Shown: positions 1 to 7,038, counted from the first letter of the stretch. The stretch is 8,836 nucleotides of DNA from Eutrophobius sp051275005 (GCA_051275005.1 JBNMOP010000114.1:1-8836), one strand, 5' to 3'. Translations and numbers: made by a program. The notes: generated by a model from the sequence alone, not told the origin.

Positions 1-1130
1 ATCTATTTAAACGTTCTATCGGGGAATCTACCGATATAGTTTCAAAAGAAATGTATACCTTTGAAGATCGTAATGGAGATTTTTTAACATTACGACCAGA
101 AGGCACAGCGGGTTGTGTTAGAGCCGTAATTGAACATGGACTGTTTCATAATTCATCGCAGAGACTATGGTATTCAGGGCCGATGTTCAGACATGAGCGT
201 CCTCAGAAAGGTCGACTACGGCAATTTCATCAGTTCGGCGTAGAGGCCTTTGGTTTAGCTGGGCCGGATATCGATGCAGAAATCATAATCATGTGTGCGA
301 GGATATGGAAGAAACTGCAGCTAAATAATATCAAACTAGAAATAAATACATTAGGAAGTTCTGAAACCAGAACTACTTACCGCAATCAACTGGTAGAATA
401 TTTTAGTGATTACAAAAATCAACTCGATGAAGATAGTCTCAACCGCCTGGAAAAAAATCCTTTAAGAATTCTAGATAGCAAAAACCCGGATTTACAAAAC
501 CTGATTAGCCTTGCACCAAGCATGTCAGAATCTTTAGACCAGGAGTCGCAAGAGCATTTCGAAAATTTGAAACAACTTCTGGATGCAGCAAACATCGATT
601 ATGAAATTAATACCAGATTGGTACGAGGCCTAGATTACTATAACAGAACGGTATTTGAATGGATTACCAGTGAGTTAGGGGCCCAAGGTACCGTTTGTGG
701 CGGCGGAAGGTATGATGGGATGGTTGAACATTTCGGCGGACCAGCAACACATGCAATAGGCTTTGGCATGGGAATTGAACGTCTGGTAAGTCTAATTGAA
801 AATGCGCAAAATCCGAACGACGTGATAAATAAAGCAGATATTTATTTTGTTGTTGCTGGTGAGGCAGCAAAAAGTAGTGCCATATCACTGGCTGAAAAAC
901 TGAGAGATGAACTTCCTCAAATACGATTAATAATGCACTGTGGCGGAGGAAGCTTTAAAAGTCAGTTCAAAAAGGCGGATAAATCAGGTGCTCAAATTGC
1001 ATTAATCTTGGGTGATACTGAACTTGAGAATCAAAAAATAAGCGTAAAACACCTGCGTGAGGTAGATAATCAACAGGAAGTATCCTGGCCAGATCTTACA
1101 AATATGGTTCGTCAGCTTTTAGACATATAG
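1..1130 (+). CDS. hisS: Histidyl-tRNA synthetase, 3' part (5' end outside window)
   Basis: Charges tRNA-His with histidine in the cytoplasm (class II aminoacyl-tRNA synthetase). The reading frame is open from base 3 and enters with LFKRSIGESTDIVSKE before the first internal ATG at 51, so that ATG is not the start. By comparison with the E. coli protein (about 424 residues), roughly 50 N-terminal residues including motif 1 lie upstream. Class II motif 2 is visible (GPMFRHERPQKGR, about 177-215), as are the histidine-specific signature LVRGLDYY (618-641), the GGGRYDGM loop (about 699-722) and motif 3 AIGFGMGIERL (753-785). From about 830 to the stop runs the alpha/beta anticodon-binding domain, with the typical HCGGGSFKSQFKKADKSGA stretch. 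No frameshift or missing catalytic residue is seen in the visible part. It lies 88 bases before yfgM, as in related bacteria. Confidence 0.97.
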   Translation, partial: LFKRSIGESTDIVSKEMYTFEDRNGDFLTLRPEGTAGCVRAVIEHGLFHNSSQRLWYSGPMFRHERPQKGRLRQFHQFGVEAFGLAGPDIDAEIIIMCARIWKKLQLNNIKLEINTLGSSETRTTYRNQLVEYFSDYKNQLDEDSLNRLEKNPLRILDSKNPDLQNLISLAPSMSESLDQESQEHFENLKQLLDAANIDYEINTRLVRGLDYYNRTVFEWITSELGAQGTVCGGGRYDGMVEHFGGPATHAIGFGMGIERLVSLIENAQNPNDVINKADIYFVVAGEAAKSSAISLAEKLRDELPQIRLIMHCGGGSFKSQFKKADKSGAQIALILGDTELENQKISVKHLREVDNQQEVSWPDLTNMVRQLLDI

Positions 1131-1131
1131 G

Positions 1132-1160
1132 CTGTCATTCATACAATCCGGGGTTATAAT
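1132..1160 (+). promoter_or_regulatory. Putative sigma70 promoter for yfgM-bamB-der
   Basis: A perfect -10 hexamer TATAAT is at 1155-1160. A -35-like CTGTCA (4 of 6 consensus bases) is at 1132-1137 with the ideal 17-base spacer. The -10 is bracketed by GGGG (1150-1153) and CCCC (1162-1165), a small GC dyad around the melting region. It sits in the hisS-yfgM gap and would start transcription near 1167, about 50 bases before yfgM. This is inferred from sequence only; read-through from hisS could also serve the downstream genes. Confidence 0.5.
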
Positions 1161-1206
1161 GCCCCTCGTTTTGGCATTCCCTTATTAATGAGGCTCTGAA
1201 TATAAC

Positions 1207-1212
1207 AGGAGA
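1207..1212 (+). promoter_or_regulatory. Ribosome binding site deciding the yfgM TTG start
   Basis: AGGAGA lies 6 bases before a TTG codon at 1219. The protein read from this TTG begins MDVYNTEDEQVEA, which aligns with the N-terminus of E. coli YfgM as I remember it (MEIYENENDQVEA). The strong site plus this agreement support TTG as the true start, though no ATG is used. Confidence 0.75.
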
Positions 1213-1218
1213 CAGAGG

Positions 1219-1845
1219 TTGGACGTTTACAATACAGAAGATGAACAGGTCGAAGCCATTAAAAAATGGCTTGGAGAAAATGGTAAATCAGCAATCTTTG
1301 GAGTAGTACTGGGTCTAAGTGCTATTTTTGGCTGGCGTGCCTGGCAATCACATGAAATTGAACAAGCAGAAACCGCATCTGAAATTTATCAAAGCTCACT
1401 GGTTGCTATGGGCCAGGATAATCAGCAACAAGCAATAGATGCAGCAAACAGTTTAATTAATGATTACGGCGAAACCGGTTATGCGGTACTTGCCAGATTA
1501 TTGATGGCTTTTATCGAAACTCAGAAAAGGGATTACAGTGCGGCTGAAGAACATCTACTGCGTGCACTTGAAGCAACTGATAATGAAACTTTAAAAAATG
1601 AAATCAATCTAAGACTTGCAAGAGTATATTCAGAAAATAAAAAATTTGATCAGGCCTTAATTTTACTTAATGAAAGCGCATCAGGAAATTTTAGCTCCCA
1701 ATACAATGAGCTTAAAGGCGACATTTATGTTCTGCAAGGTAAAAATGAAGATGCAAAATTGGCATATCAACAAGCAATTACTGAATCTGAATCTGCAGCG
1801 TTCGACCCAAGCTTATTAAACACTAAAATTAATTCAGTAGATTAA
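1219..1845 (+). CDS. yfgM: YfgM family: Sec translocon-associated inner-membrane TPR protein
   Basis: Single-pass inner-membrane protein. In E. coli YfgM associates with SecYEG and PpiD and helps hand exported proteins to periplasmic chaperones; that role is family knowledge. The 208 residues match the usual length (206 in E. coli). A short charged N-terminus is followed by one hydrophobic helix at about residues 24-40 (ending FGWRAW) and a periplasmic helical region from about 50 to 195 with TPR-like repeats, such as DYSAAEEHLLRALEA and KFDQALILLNES. The start is TTG with a good ribosome binding site. The stop is only 9 bases before bamB, indicating co-transcription and probable translational coupling. 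Placement directly before bamB fits a shared role in outer-membrane protein biogenesis. Confidence 0.93.
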   Translation: MDVYNTEDEQVEAIKKWLGENGKSAIFGVVLGLSAIFGWRAWQSHEIEQAETASEIYQSSLVAMGQDNQQQAIDAANSLINDYGETGYAVLARLLMAFIETQKRDYSAAEEHLLRALEATDNETLKNEINLRLARVYSENKKFDQALILLNESASGNFSSQYNELKGDIYVLQGKNEDAKLAYQQAITESESAAFDPSLLNTKINSVD

Positions 1846-1854
1846 ATCTGAACA

Positions 1855-3045
1855 ATGATATTTCGTTTACTTATAGTACTCTTTTTTGTTTCCTTATCTG
1901 GTTGTACTTACCTTGATTCATTGATGGGTGAAGATGCAGAGATATTTGACCCACCAGCAGAGCTCACCGAATTTGAAGCAAGTGTCGAAGTTACTGAACT
2001 ATGGGACAGGAATACTGGTAAAGGGACAGATAATCAATATCTCATGCTTCAACCAGCTATTGCAGATGACAAGATATACATAGCGGATACCAATCGAAAA
2101 TTAATTGCCATGAATGCATCAAATGGCAGAATTGAGTGGACCTTTAATCTTAAACTTGGCGGCAGTTTCTTTAATAAGAGTGATAAGGTTTTTATCACTG
2201 GTGGTCCAGGATTGGGAGAAAATTCTGTACTGATTGGTACTAGTAAAGGTGATGTTATTTCATTAGATCCTGACTCAGGTGAAGAACAATGGCGTTCCAA
2301 AGTATCTAGTGAAATTCTATCTGCTCCGCAAAAAAATAGAAATATTGTTATTGTCAGGACTTTGGATGGGAGGTTATTTGGTCTCAGTGGCAATAATGGC
2401 AGAAGGATATGGACCTATGATAAATCTGTACCTACCTTAAGTTTACGTGGTACTAGCACACCCGTTATAGATCAAGGTGTCGTTATAAATGGATTTGATG
2501 GCGGTGGACTTATCGCACTAGATTTAAATTCTGGTAGCTTACTATGGGAATCTAATATTGCTACTCCTCGCGGCCGTTCAGATCTGGAAAGACTTGTTGA
2601 TATCGATTCGACTCCGGTGATTTCAGGACCCATGGTCTATTCTGCGACCTACCAGGGGCAACTAGCCGCATTAGCACTGGATACAGGTCGAACCTTATGG
2701 AATAGAGATATCTCTTCCCATGCAGGTTTCTCGGTGGATGAAGATTTTCTATATATTACAGATGATAAAAGCAATATCTGGGCTTTTGATCGTTATAATG
2801 GTGGTTCTTCATGGAAGCAAGACGTCCTGCTCAATCGACAAGTTACAGCACCCACTGTTATCGGAAATTATCTGGTAGTCGGTGATTTTGAAGGCTATCT
2901 GCACTGGCTGGACAAGATTACGGGAGCACTAGTCGCCAGACAACGAATATCAAAAGACAGAATTATCGTCCCACCTGTTATATCAGGAAACACTGTTTAC
3001 GCATTTTCAACAAATGGTCAACTTGCAGCGTTGTCTTATCAGTAA
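1855..3045 (+). CDS. bamB: Outer-membrane protein assembly lipoprotein BamB
   Basis: Accessory lipoprotein of the BAM complex, which folds and inserts beta-barrel proteins in the outer membrane; BamB is an eight-bladed beta-propeller contacting BamA. The 396 residues match the family (392 in E. coli). A short type II signal peptide ends in the lipobox LSGC with the lipid-carrying cysteine at residue 17. The rest shows repeated PQQ/WD-like blade motifs, including GRIEWTFNL, GEEQWRSKV, GRRIWTYDK, GSLLWESNI, GRTLWNRDI and GGSSWKQDV. An in-frame stop at 1849-1851 lies just upstream, so ATG 1855 is the only plausible start. No clear Shine-Dalgarno precedes it; translation probably depends on coupling to yfgM, which ends 9 bases before. 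der follows after 45 bases. Confidence 0.96.
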   Translation: MIFRLLIVLFFVSLSGCTYLDSLMGEDAEIFDPPAELTEFEASVEVTELWDRNTGKGTDNQYLMLQPAIADDKIYIADTNRKLIAMNASNGRIEWTFNLKLGGSFFNKSDKVFITGGPGLGENSVLIGTSKGDVISLDPDSGEEQWRSKVSSEILSAPQKNRNIVIVRTLDGRLFGLSGNNGRRIWTYDKSVPTLSLRGTSTPVIDQGVVINGFDGGGLIALDLNSGSLLWESNIATPRGRSDLERLVDIDSTPVISGPMVYSATYQGQLAALALDTGRTLWNRDISSHAGFSVDEDFLYITDDKSNIWAFDRYNGGSSWKQDVLLNRQVTAPTVIGNYLVVGDFEGYLHWLDKITGALVARQRISKDRIIVPPVISGNTVYAFSTNGQLAALSYQ

Positions 3046-3090
3046 GTATACAAAAGCTATTCAACCCTAATCTTTCTAGATTCATGAACC

Positions 3091-4485
3091 ATGATCCCTG
3101 TAATTGCAATTGTTGGTCGTCCCAACACTGGAAAGTCTACTCTCTTTAATAGACTTACTGGCACTCAAGATGCTTTGGTTGCAGATCAACCTGGCGTTAC
3201 GCGGGATCGAAATTACGGATTCTCCGAACACCAGCAAAAACGATACATCCTGATAGATACTGGTGGATTGAATGATATTGAGTCAGACGATAAATCTATT
3301 GCTGACCTCGTATCTGGGCAATCCAGACTTGCAATTGAAGAGTCAGATCTGGTTTTCTGGGTCGTCGATGGTCGGGATGGATTAACTACATCCGACGAAT
3401 TACTGGCACGACAACTCAGACCTTTATCTTCCAAATTAATCCTTCTTGTAAATAAAACAGAAGGTATGGATAGCGATATAGTCTGTGCAGATTTTCATGC
3501 ATTGGGTATTGGAACACCCCACGCTGTTTCTGCTCAACGTGGACATGGCCTAGATAGCGTTCTCAATATTGCGTTTGAAAAACTACCTGATATTGAACAA
3601 GAACCTGAACCTGAAAAAACAGGGTTACGAATTACTGTTGCAGGCCGACCTAATGTTGGAAAATCAACATTGATTAACAGGATACTAGGAGAGGAACGTC
3701 TACTAACTTTCGATAAGCCAGGAACGACTCGTGACAGCATCGTAATTCCATTTGAACGTCAAGCCAAACAATACGAATTGGTTGATACTGCAGGCGTGCG
3801 AAGAAATGCCAAACTGACAGATAAACTTGAAAAGTTCAGCGTCATTAAAACCATAAAAGCCATTGATTCTACTGACATCGTAATTATAGTAATTGATGCC
3901 AGTGAGGCATTAACCGATCAGGACATGCACTTACTTGGATTAACATATGATAGTGGTAAACCACTTATCGTTGCCGCAAATAAATGGGACTTTCTTGAAA
4001 AGTCACAAAAAGAAAAGATACGTAATCAACTGGATCGTAAACTTGGATTTGTTGATTATGCCACTGTACATTATATCTCCGCGTTACATGGCAGCGGGGT
4101 GGGTAAAATATTTACAACAGTAGACAAGATCGGACGAGTTATCTCGAATAAAGTAAAACCATCGAAACTCACAGAAATTTTAGCTCAAGCAATAATCGAA
4201 CATGCACCTCCAATGATAGGAGGGAGGAGAATTAAATTAAGATATGCACATTTAGGCGGGCATAATCCATTTAGAATTATTATACACGGCAATCAGACTA
4301 ACAAAGTTCCTGCGGTGTATAGCCGCTATCTGTCCAAATATTTTAGAAAACGACTTAAGTTAACCGCAATTCCTATATTTATCGAGTTTAAGTACGGTGA
4401 GAATCCATACCGTAACAAGAGAAATGTACTGACACCTGGTCAATTAAAAAACAGAAGACGAGTAATTAAACACTCTAAACGATAA
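3091..4485 (+). CDS. der: Ribosome-assembly GTPase Der (EngA), double G domain
   Basis: Essential GTPase needed for late 50S subunit maturation. Two tandem G domains are followed by a KH-like domain. G domain 1 has the P-loop GRPNTGKS (residues 9-16), DTGG (56-59), a G4 motif NKTE (121-124) and SA (147-148). G domain 2 has GRPNVGKS (185-192), DTAG (232-235), NKWD (297-300) and SA (330-331). The KH-like domain spans about 350-464 and ends in a basic tail (RRVIKHSKR). At 464 residues it is slightly shorter than the E. coli protein (490), mainly because the acidic linker between the G domains is short. The first G4 has Glu where E. coli has Asp. An in-frame stop at 3085-3087 fixes the ATG at 3091. 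No good Shine-Dalgarno is seen. It is the last gene of the block and converges with bamC 37 bases on; no clear terminator is visible in that gap. Confidence 0.97.
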   Translation: MIPVIAIVGRPNTGKSTLFNRLTGTQDALVADQPGVTRDRNYGFSEHQQKRYILIDTGGLNDIESDDKSIADLVSGQSRLAIEESDLVFWVVDGRDGLTTSDELLARQLRPLSSKLILLVNKTEGMDSDIVCADFHALGIGTPHAVSAQRGHGLDSVLNIAFEKLPDIEQEPEPEKTGLRITVAGRPNVGKSTLINRILGEERLLTFDKPGTTRDSIVIPFERQAKQYELVDTAGVRRNAKLTDKLEKFSVIKTIKAIDSTDIVIIVIDASEALTDQDMHLLGLTYDSGKPLIVAANKWDFLEKSQKEKIRNQLDRKLGFVDYATVHYISALHGSGVGKIFTTVDKIGRVISNKVKPSKLTEILAQAIIEHAPPMIGGRRIKLRYAHLGGHNPFRIIIHGNQTNKVPAVYSRYLSKYFRKRLKLTAIPIFIEFKYGENPYRNKRNVLTPGQLKNRRRVIKHSKR

Positions 4486-4522
4486 TTTTAAAAAATATAT
4501 GTCTGCGGTATATAGATTTATA

Positions 4523-5137
4523 TTACTGAGTTCTGTTCAGATTATAATGGTCACGAATGGTGGTTAATAAAATTTCAGTTTCCTGAGTAGAATTCCATTC
4601 ACCATTGCTATCAAGTATTACCAGTTCTGTTTTGTTTCCAACGCCAGTTAAACTAAGTTGATAATCCCTGCTGGAACTTCGATTCCAGAAAGCCATACGC
4701 GTGAAAAAGCCTGCATCTTCTTGAGGCGCATCTGCAGAGTAATTTATTTCAAATATCCCTGTAGATTGATCTTTACTAGTAATTGTCACAGCAGCATTTT
4801 GCAATATCTGATCAACCTCTGACCATGCGCGGGTAAACTCATCGGGAATAGCAAGCAGCGGCTTGTTGTTATTGATGGATTCAATAATCGCCTGATTCAA
4901 TATTGCTGTGCTATTTACCTGAGATGTGCTGCCTGACCGGTTCATTTCACCTGGTATCGACATACTATTATTAATAGCACCCACTGTAAGATCAGGCGGA
5001 ATCTCAAGATCAGGTAATACTTCAGCTTGTTGGTATTCCTTAGTTCTGTCAGGAAATACACTGTTAAAAGTAGAGCATCCACTAATTATGCTGATTGATA
5101 ATATAAATATTACAAATGATTTCATATTTTTATCCAT
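4523..5137 (-). CDS. bamC: BamC-like (NlpB) outer-membrane assembly lipoprotein, short form
   Basis: Lipoprotein subunit of the BAM complex. The signal peptide ends in lipobox ISGC, with the acylated cysteine at residue 21. Next comes the conserved unstructured segment (EYQQAEVLPDLEIPPDLT, residues 34-51), the region that in E. coli wraps along BamD. A low-complexity Asn/Ser-rich linker (55-92) leads to one helix-grip-like domain at about 98-200, beginning DEFTRAWSEVDQIL. At 204 residues it is much shorter than E. coli BamC (344), and only one of the two usual helix-grip domains is present. The reading frame is clean, so this looks like a genuine short form. Its ATG is one base after the dapA stop, and AGGTG (5147-5151) inside the dapA end gives a likely ribosome site, so it is coupled to dapA as in E. 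coli. Met5 is an alternative start without an evident ribosome site. Confidence 0.88.
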   Translation of the reverse strand: MDKNMKSFVIFILSISIISGCSTFNSVFPDRTKEYQQAEVLPDLEIPPDLTVGAINNSMSIPGEMNRSGSTSQVNSTAILNQAIIESINNNKPLLAIPDEFTRAWSEVDQILQNAAVTITSKDQSTGIFEINYSADAPQEDAGFFTRMAFWNRSSSRDYQLSLTGVGNKTELVILDSNGEWNSTQETEILLTTIRDHYNLNRTQ

Positions 5138-5138
5138 T

Positions 5139-6026
5139 CTAAATTACACCTGCCTGTTTAATTGCAGATTCAACATCATTTTGATAAATTTCAGATAACC
5201 AAGTCAGGGGCAATCTGATACCTTCTTCAATTAATCCTAATTTTGCGACCGACCATTTTACAGGAATAGGATTCGCTTCAACAAACAACCATTTATGTAA
5301 GCCCATTAAACGTGCATCCAGTAATTCTGCATTCACTCTATCACCAGAAATTGCTAACAGGCTCATTTGATGCATTAAAAGCGGTGCCACGTTTGCGGTA
5401 ACAGAAATGACACCATTTCCGCCTCGTAACATGAATTCACACGCTGTCTCATCATCCCCACTAAATAAGGCGAAATTATCACTACAGTCTGAAAGTATTT
5501 TATTAATTCGATTAATATCACCAGTTGCCTCTTTAATTCCGATGATATTTGGCACCTTTGATAATCTGGCAACTGTTTCTGGTAGCATGTCACAGGCCGT
5601 TCTAGCAGGTACATTATATAGTATTTGTGGTATAGATACCGCCTCAGCAACCATTTTGAAATGTTGGTACAGACCTTCCTGAGTCGGTTTATTATAATAT
5701 GGTGTGACAAGTAAACAACCGTCTGCCCCAGCCTCTTTTGCATAGCGCGTCAGATTAATAGCTTCCGTGGTGGAATTTGCACCTGTACCAGCGATAACCG
5801 GGATTCGGCCATTTACAATTTCAACAGTTCGTTTAATAACAAAACCATGCTCCTGCTCCATAAAAGTTGCAGATTCACCGGTTGTCCCCATAGCGACTAT
5901 AGCATCAGTATTATTGTCAATATGGAACTCTATTAAACGTTCCAATGCATCGAGATCCAGGTCAGTATCCGGCTTTTGACCCCGTTTCATTGGTGTAACT
6001 AACGCAACTATACTGCCCTTAAACAT
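5139..6026 (-). CDS. dapA: 4-hydroxy-tetrahydrodipicolinate synthase DapA
   Basis: Cytoplasmic enzyme that condenses pyruvate with aspartate-semialdehyde, the first committed step to diaminopimelate (peptidoglycan) and lysine. The 295 residues match the family (292 in E. coli). It is a TIM-barrel aldolase-type protein. Visible active-site elements are GTTGES (residues 47-52), Tyr111 in TPYYNKP, Tyr137 in ILYNVPARTACD with Arg142, and the Schiff-base lysine Lys165 in GIKEATGD, followed by SGDD (189-192) and GVISVTANV (205-213). The ATG start is preceded by AAAGG (6033-6037) at 6-base spacing. bamC follows at a one-base gap, making a two-gene operon; gcvR is divergent. No lysine-riboswitch-like leader is seen, as only 227 bases separate it from gcvR. 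Confidence 0.98.
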   Translation of the reverse strand: MFKGSIVALVTPMKRGQKPDTDLDLDALERLIEFHIDNNTDAIVAMGTTGESATFMEQEHGFVIKRTVEIVNGRIPVIAGTGANSTTEAINLTRYAKEAGADGCLLVTPYYNKPTQEGLYQHFKMVAEAVSIPQILYNVPARTACDMLPETVARLSKVPNIIGIKEATGDINRINKILSDCSDNFALFSGDDETACEFMLRGGNGVISVTANVAPLLMHQMSLLAISGDRVNAELLDARLMGLHKWLFVEANPIPVKWSVAKLGLIEEGIRLPLTWLSEIYQNDVESAIKQAGVI

Positions 6027-6084
6027 TAATAACCTTTATTTATCAATAGTGATTTGTTGGATTAGGAGTTCTTTTGTTTAAAAA

Positions 6085-6113
6085 ATTACGGTTTAGTTCC
6101 GATGAATTTCCAA
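6085..6113 (-). promoter_or_regulatory. Weak candidate promoter for dapA-bamC
   Basis: On the minus strand TTGGAA (6108-6113, 4 of 6 consensus bases) and CGTAAT (6085-6090, 4 of 6) are separated by 17 bases, and lie about 60-90 bases before the dapA ATG. The spacing is right but both hexamers are poor and the region is AT-rich, so chance matches are likely. No better pair was found in this gap for either gene. Confidence 0.22.
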
Positions 6114-6116
6114 AAA

Positions 6117-6158
6117 ACCGAGTTCGGTATGGTACTTGTCTGTAATTACCATGACAAG
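6117..6158. promoter_or_regulatory. Two adjacent dyads between dapA and gcvR (possible operator)
   Basis: Dyad 1 is ACCGA-GT-TCGGT at 6117-6128, a perfect 5-base inverted repeat. Dyad 2 has arms CTTGTC (6135-6140) and GACAAG (6153-6158), which enclose an 8-base palindrome GTAATTAC (6142-6149). They lie near the middle of the divergent dapA-gcvR gap, where a shared regulator site would be expected. I cannot match either to a named regulator. The rest of the 227-base gap shows no RNA gene, no convincing gcvR promoter and no riboswitch. Confidence 0.3.
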
Positions 6159-6253
6159 AAAATCAGAAGTTAAATTTGTAATCTGATACTAGGCTTGCAC
6201 AGTGGTACCTAAACCCTCAGAATCCGCAGATCCAGCTACCATAACGAAATTTT

Positions 6254-6787
6254 ATGAAACAACAACTTATACTTACGACAATTGGCACATACCAACCATT
6301 GATACTGCAGCGGCTAACCCGTTCAATTCGAGATTCAGGTGCCACTATTCTCGAATGCAGGATGGACCTGTTAGGAAACGAAGCTTCGATAACTATCTTA
6401 ATGTCAGGCTCATGGGATGCAATTGTTAAGTTAGAAGGAATCTTGATTAAACTTGAAAGCGATCTTGATATTAAGTTGTATAGCAAACGCACAGGAAAAC
6501 GAATACCAGAAAAAGATAAAATTCCATATACCATAGAAATTATATGTGGCAACAGACATGACATAATTAATGAAGTCACTGAATTTTTACAAAACAATGG
6601 CATAAATATTTGTGAGTTATATACAAACACATATCAAAACCCAAATACTGACATGCCATTACTTTCTATCCATATGACTATCAACATACCTGCAGATAGT
6701 TCTATATCAGTGATACGTTCTGAGTTTATGGATTTTTGCGACAGGTTAAATCTTGATGCAATTATGGAGCCGATGAAGAGTTTGTAG
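6254..6787 (+). CDS. gcvR: Glycine cleavage system repressor-type ACT protein GcvR
   Basis: GcvR in E. coli binds GcvA and converts it to a repressor of the gcvTHP glycine cleavage operon, with glycine relieving the effect; this is family knowledge. The 177 residues form two ACT domains, about 5-78 (TTIGTYQPLILQRLTRSI, then MSGSWDAIVKLE) and about 92-172 (IEIICGNRHDIINEVTEFL, NGINICELYTNTY). The SGSW motif and the LTRSIRDSGATILECRMDLLG layout agree with the E. coli protein as I remember it. No DNA-binding domain is present, as expected for the family. An in-frame stop at 6242-6244 leaves ATG 6254 as the start, with no strong Shine-Dalgarno. It is divergent from dapA, the usual arrangement, and precedes bcp in the same direction but is separated from it by a repeat-rich gap. 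gcvA is not in the window. Confidence 0.9.
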   Translation: MKQQLILTTIGTYQPLILQRLTRSIRDSGATILECRMDLLGNEASITILMSGSWDAIVKLEGILIKLESDLDIKLYSKRTGKRIPEKDKIPYTIEIICGNRHDIINEVTEFLQNNGINICELYTNTYQNPNTDMPLLSIHMTINIPADSSISVIRSEFMDFCDRLNLDAIMEPMKSL

Positions 6788-6811
6788 GGGGTGAGGGGTG
6801 ATTTTAAATTT

Positions 6812-6963
6812 AATTAGACAGGATTTACAAGATTAACATGATTGTTTTGAGAGTGAGGAGATAATTCAATTTATAAAAACTCTGAACATTTACGAAAATA
6901 ATAAAAAAATAGTTTGTAAAAATTTAAAAATAATCCTGTTAATCTTGTAAATCCTGTCTAATT
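6812..6963. repeat. Long foldback: 32-base inverted repeat with 88-base loop
   Basis: The left arm 6812-6843 (starting AATTAGACAGGATTTACAAG) and right arm 6932-6963 (ending AAATCCTGTCTAATT) are reverse complements at 31 of 32 positions; the single mismatch is T6839 against C6936. Pairing can extend inward by a G-T wobble and four A-T pairs. The 88-base loop is AT-rich and carries no ORF. Downstream of the right arm is a T-rich run (6962-6975), so in a gcvR transcript this could end or protect the 3' end. No transposase, and no clear target-site duplication, is seen. It could be a miniature element or a simple foldback of a dispersed intergenic repeat. Confidence 0.85.
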
Positions 6964-7018
6964 TTTTATTTTTTAAGTTTATCCTGTTTTATCCTGAAAT
7001 AATTCTGTTCATCTTGTC
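6932..7018 (+). repeat. Degenerate 9-base repeats, consensus near NATCCTGTN
   Basis: Seven related units can be read: AATCCTGTT (6932), AATCTTGTA (6941), AATCCTGTC (6950), then after a T-rich spacer TATCCTGTT (6980), TTATCCTGA (6989), and after three extra bases AATTCTGTT (7001) and CATCTTGTC (7010). Within each group the units follow one another at exactly 9 bases. The first group is also the right arm of the foldback, and the last unit ends GTCTA like the third. The similarity suggests one ancestral array partly duplicated and decayed. From memory, similar ATCCTGT strings occur between genes in several unrelated bacteria, but I cannot name the family. Confidence 0.75.
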
Positions 7019-7038
7019 TAGTGGTTACGTATATTTTC

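Noticed and set aside
4486..4522. Terminator between der and bamC
   Set aside because: Only a weak AT pairing (ATATA with TATAT) around GTCTGCGG is present, with no T-run; not enough to call.
5375..5743. 122-residue open frame on the minus strand in another frame within dapA
   Set aside because: It lies wholly inside dapA, whose catalytic residues are all intact, and has low-complexity composition typical of a shadow frame.
6027..6253. Lysine riboswitch before dapA or glycine riboswitch before gcvR
   Set aside because: The gap is too short and AT-rich, and I see none of the conserved helices or core motifs of either riboswitch.
6202..6429. 75-residue GTG-started frame upstream of and overlapping gcvR as a possible leader peptide
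   Set aside because: No ribosome site, no run of regulatory codons and no attenuator structure; mostly overlaps gcvR out of frame.
6217..6630. 137-residue open frame on the minus strand overlapping gcvR
   Set aside because: It is antisense to a well-supported gcvR, starts without a ribosome site and has no recognisable domain.
6788..6801. Tandem GGGGTGA GGGGTGA after the gcvR stop
   Set aside because: A perfect but only 14-base duplication; too short to interpret on its own.
6849..6885. AGAGT/ACTCT pairing inside the foldback loop
   Set aside because: Only five bases pair in AT-rich sequence; expected by chance.
6932..7018. Possible CRISPR array
   Set aside because: Units are 9 bases, degenerate and nearly contiguous, with no spacers of constant length and no cas genes.
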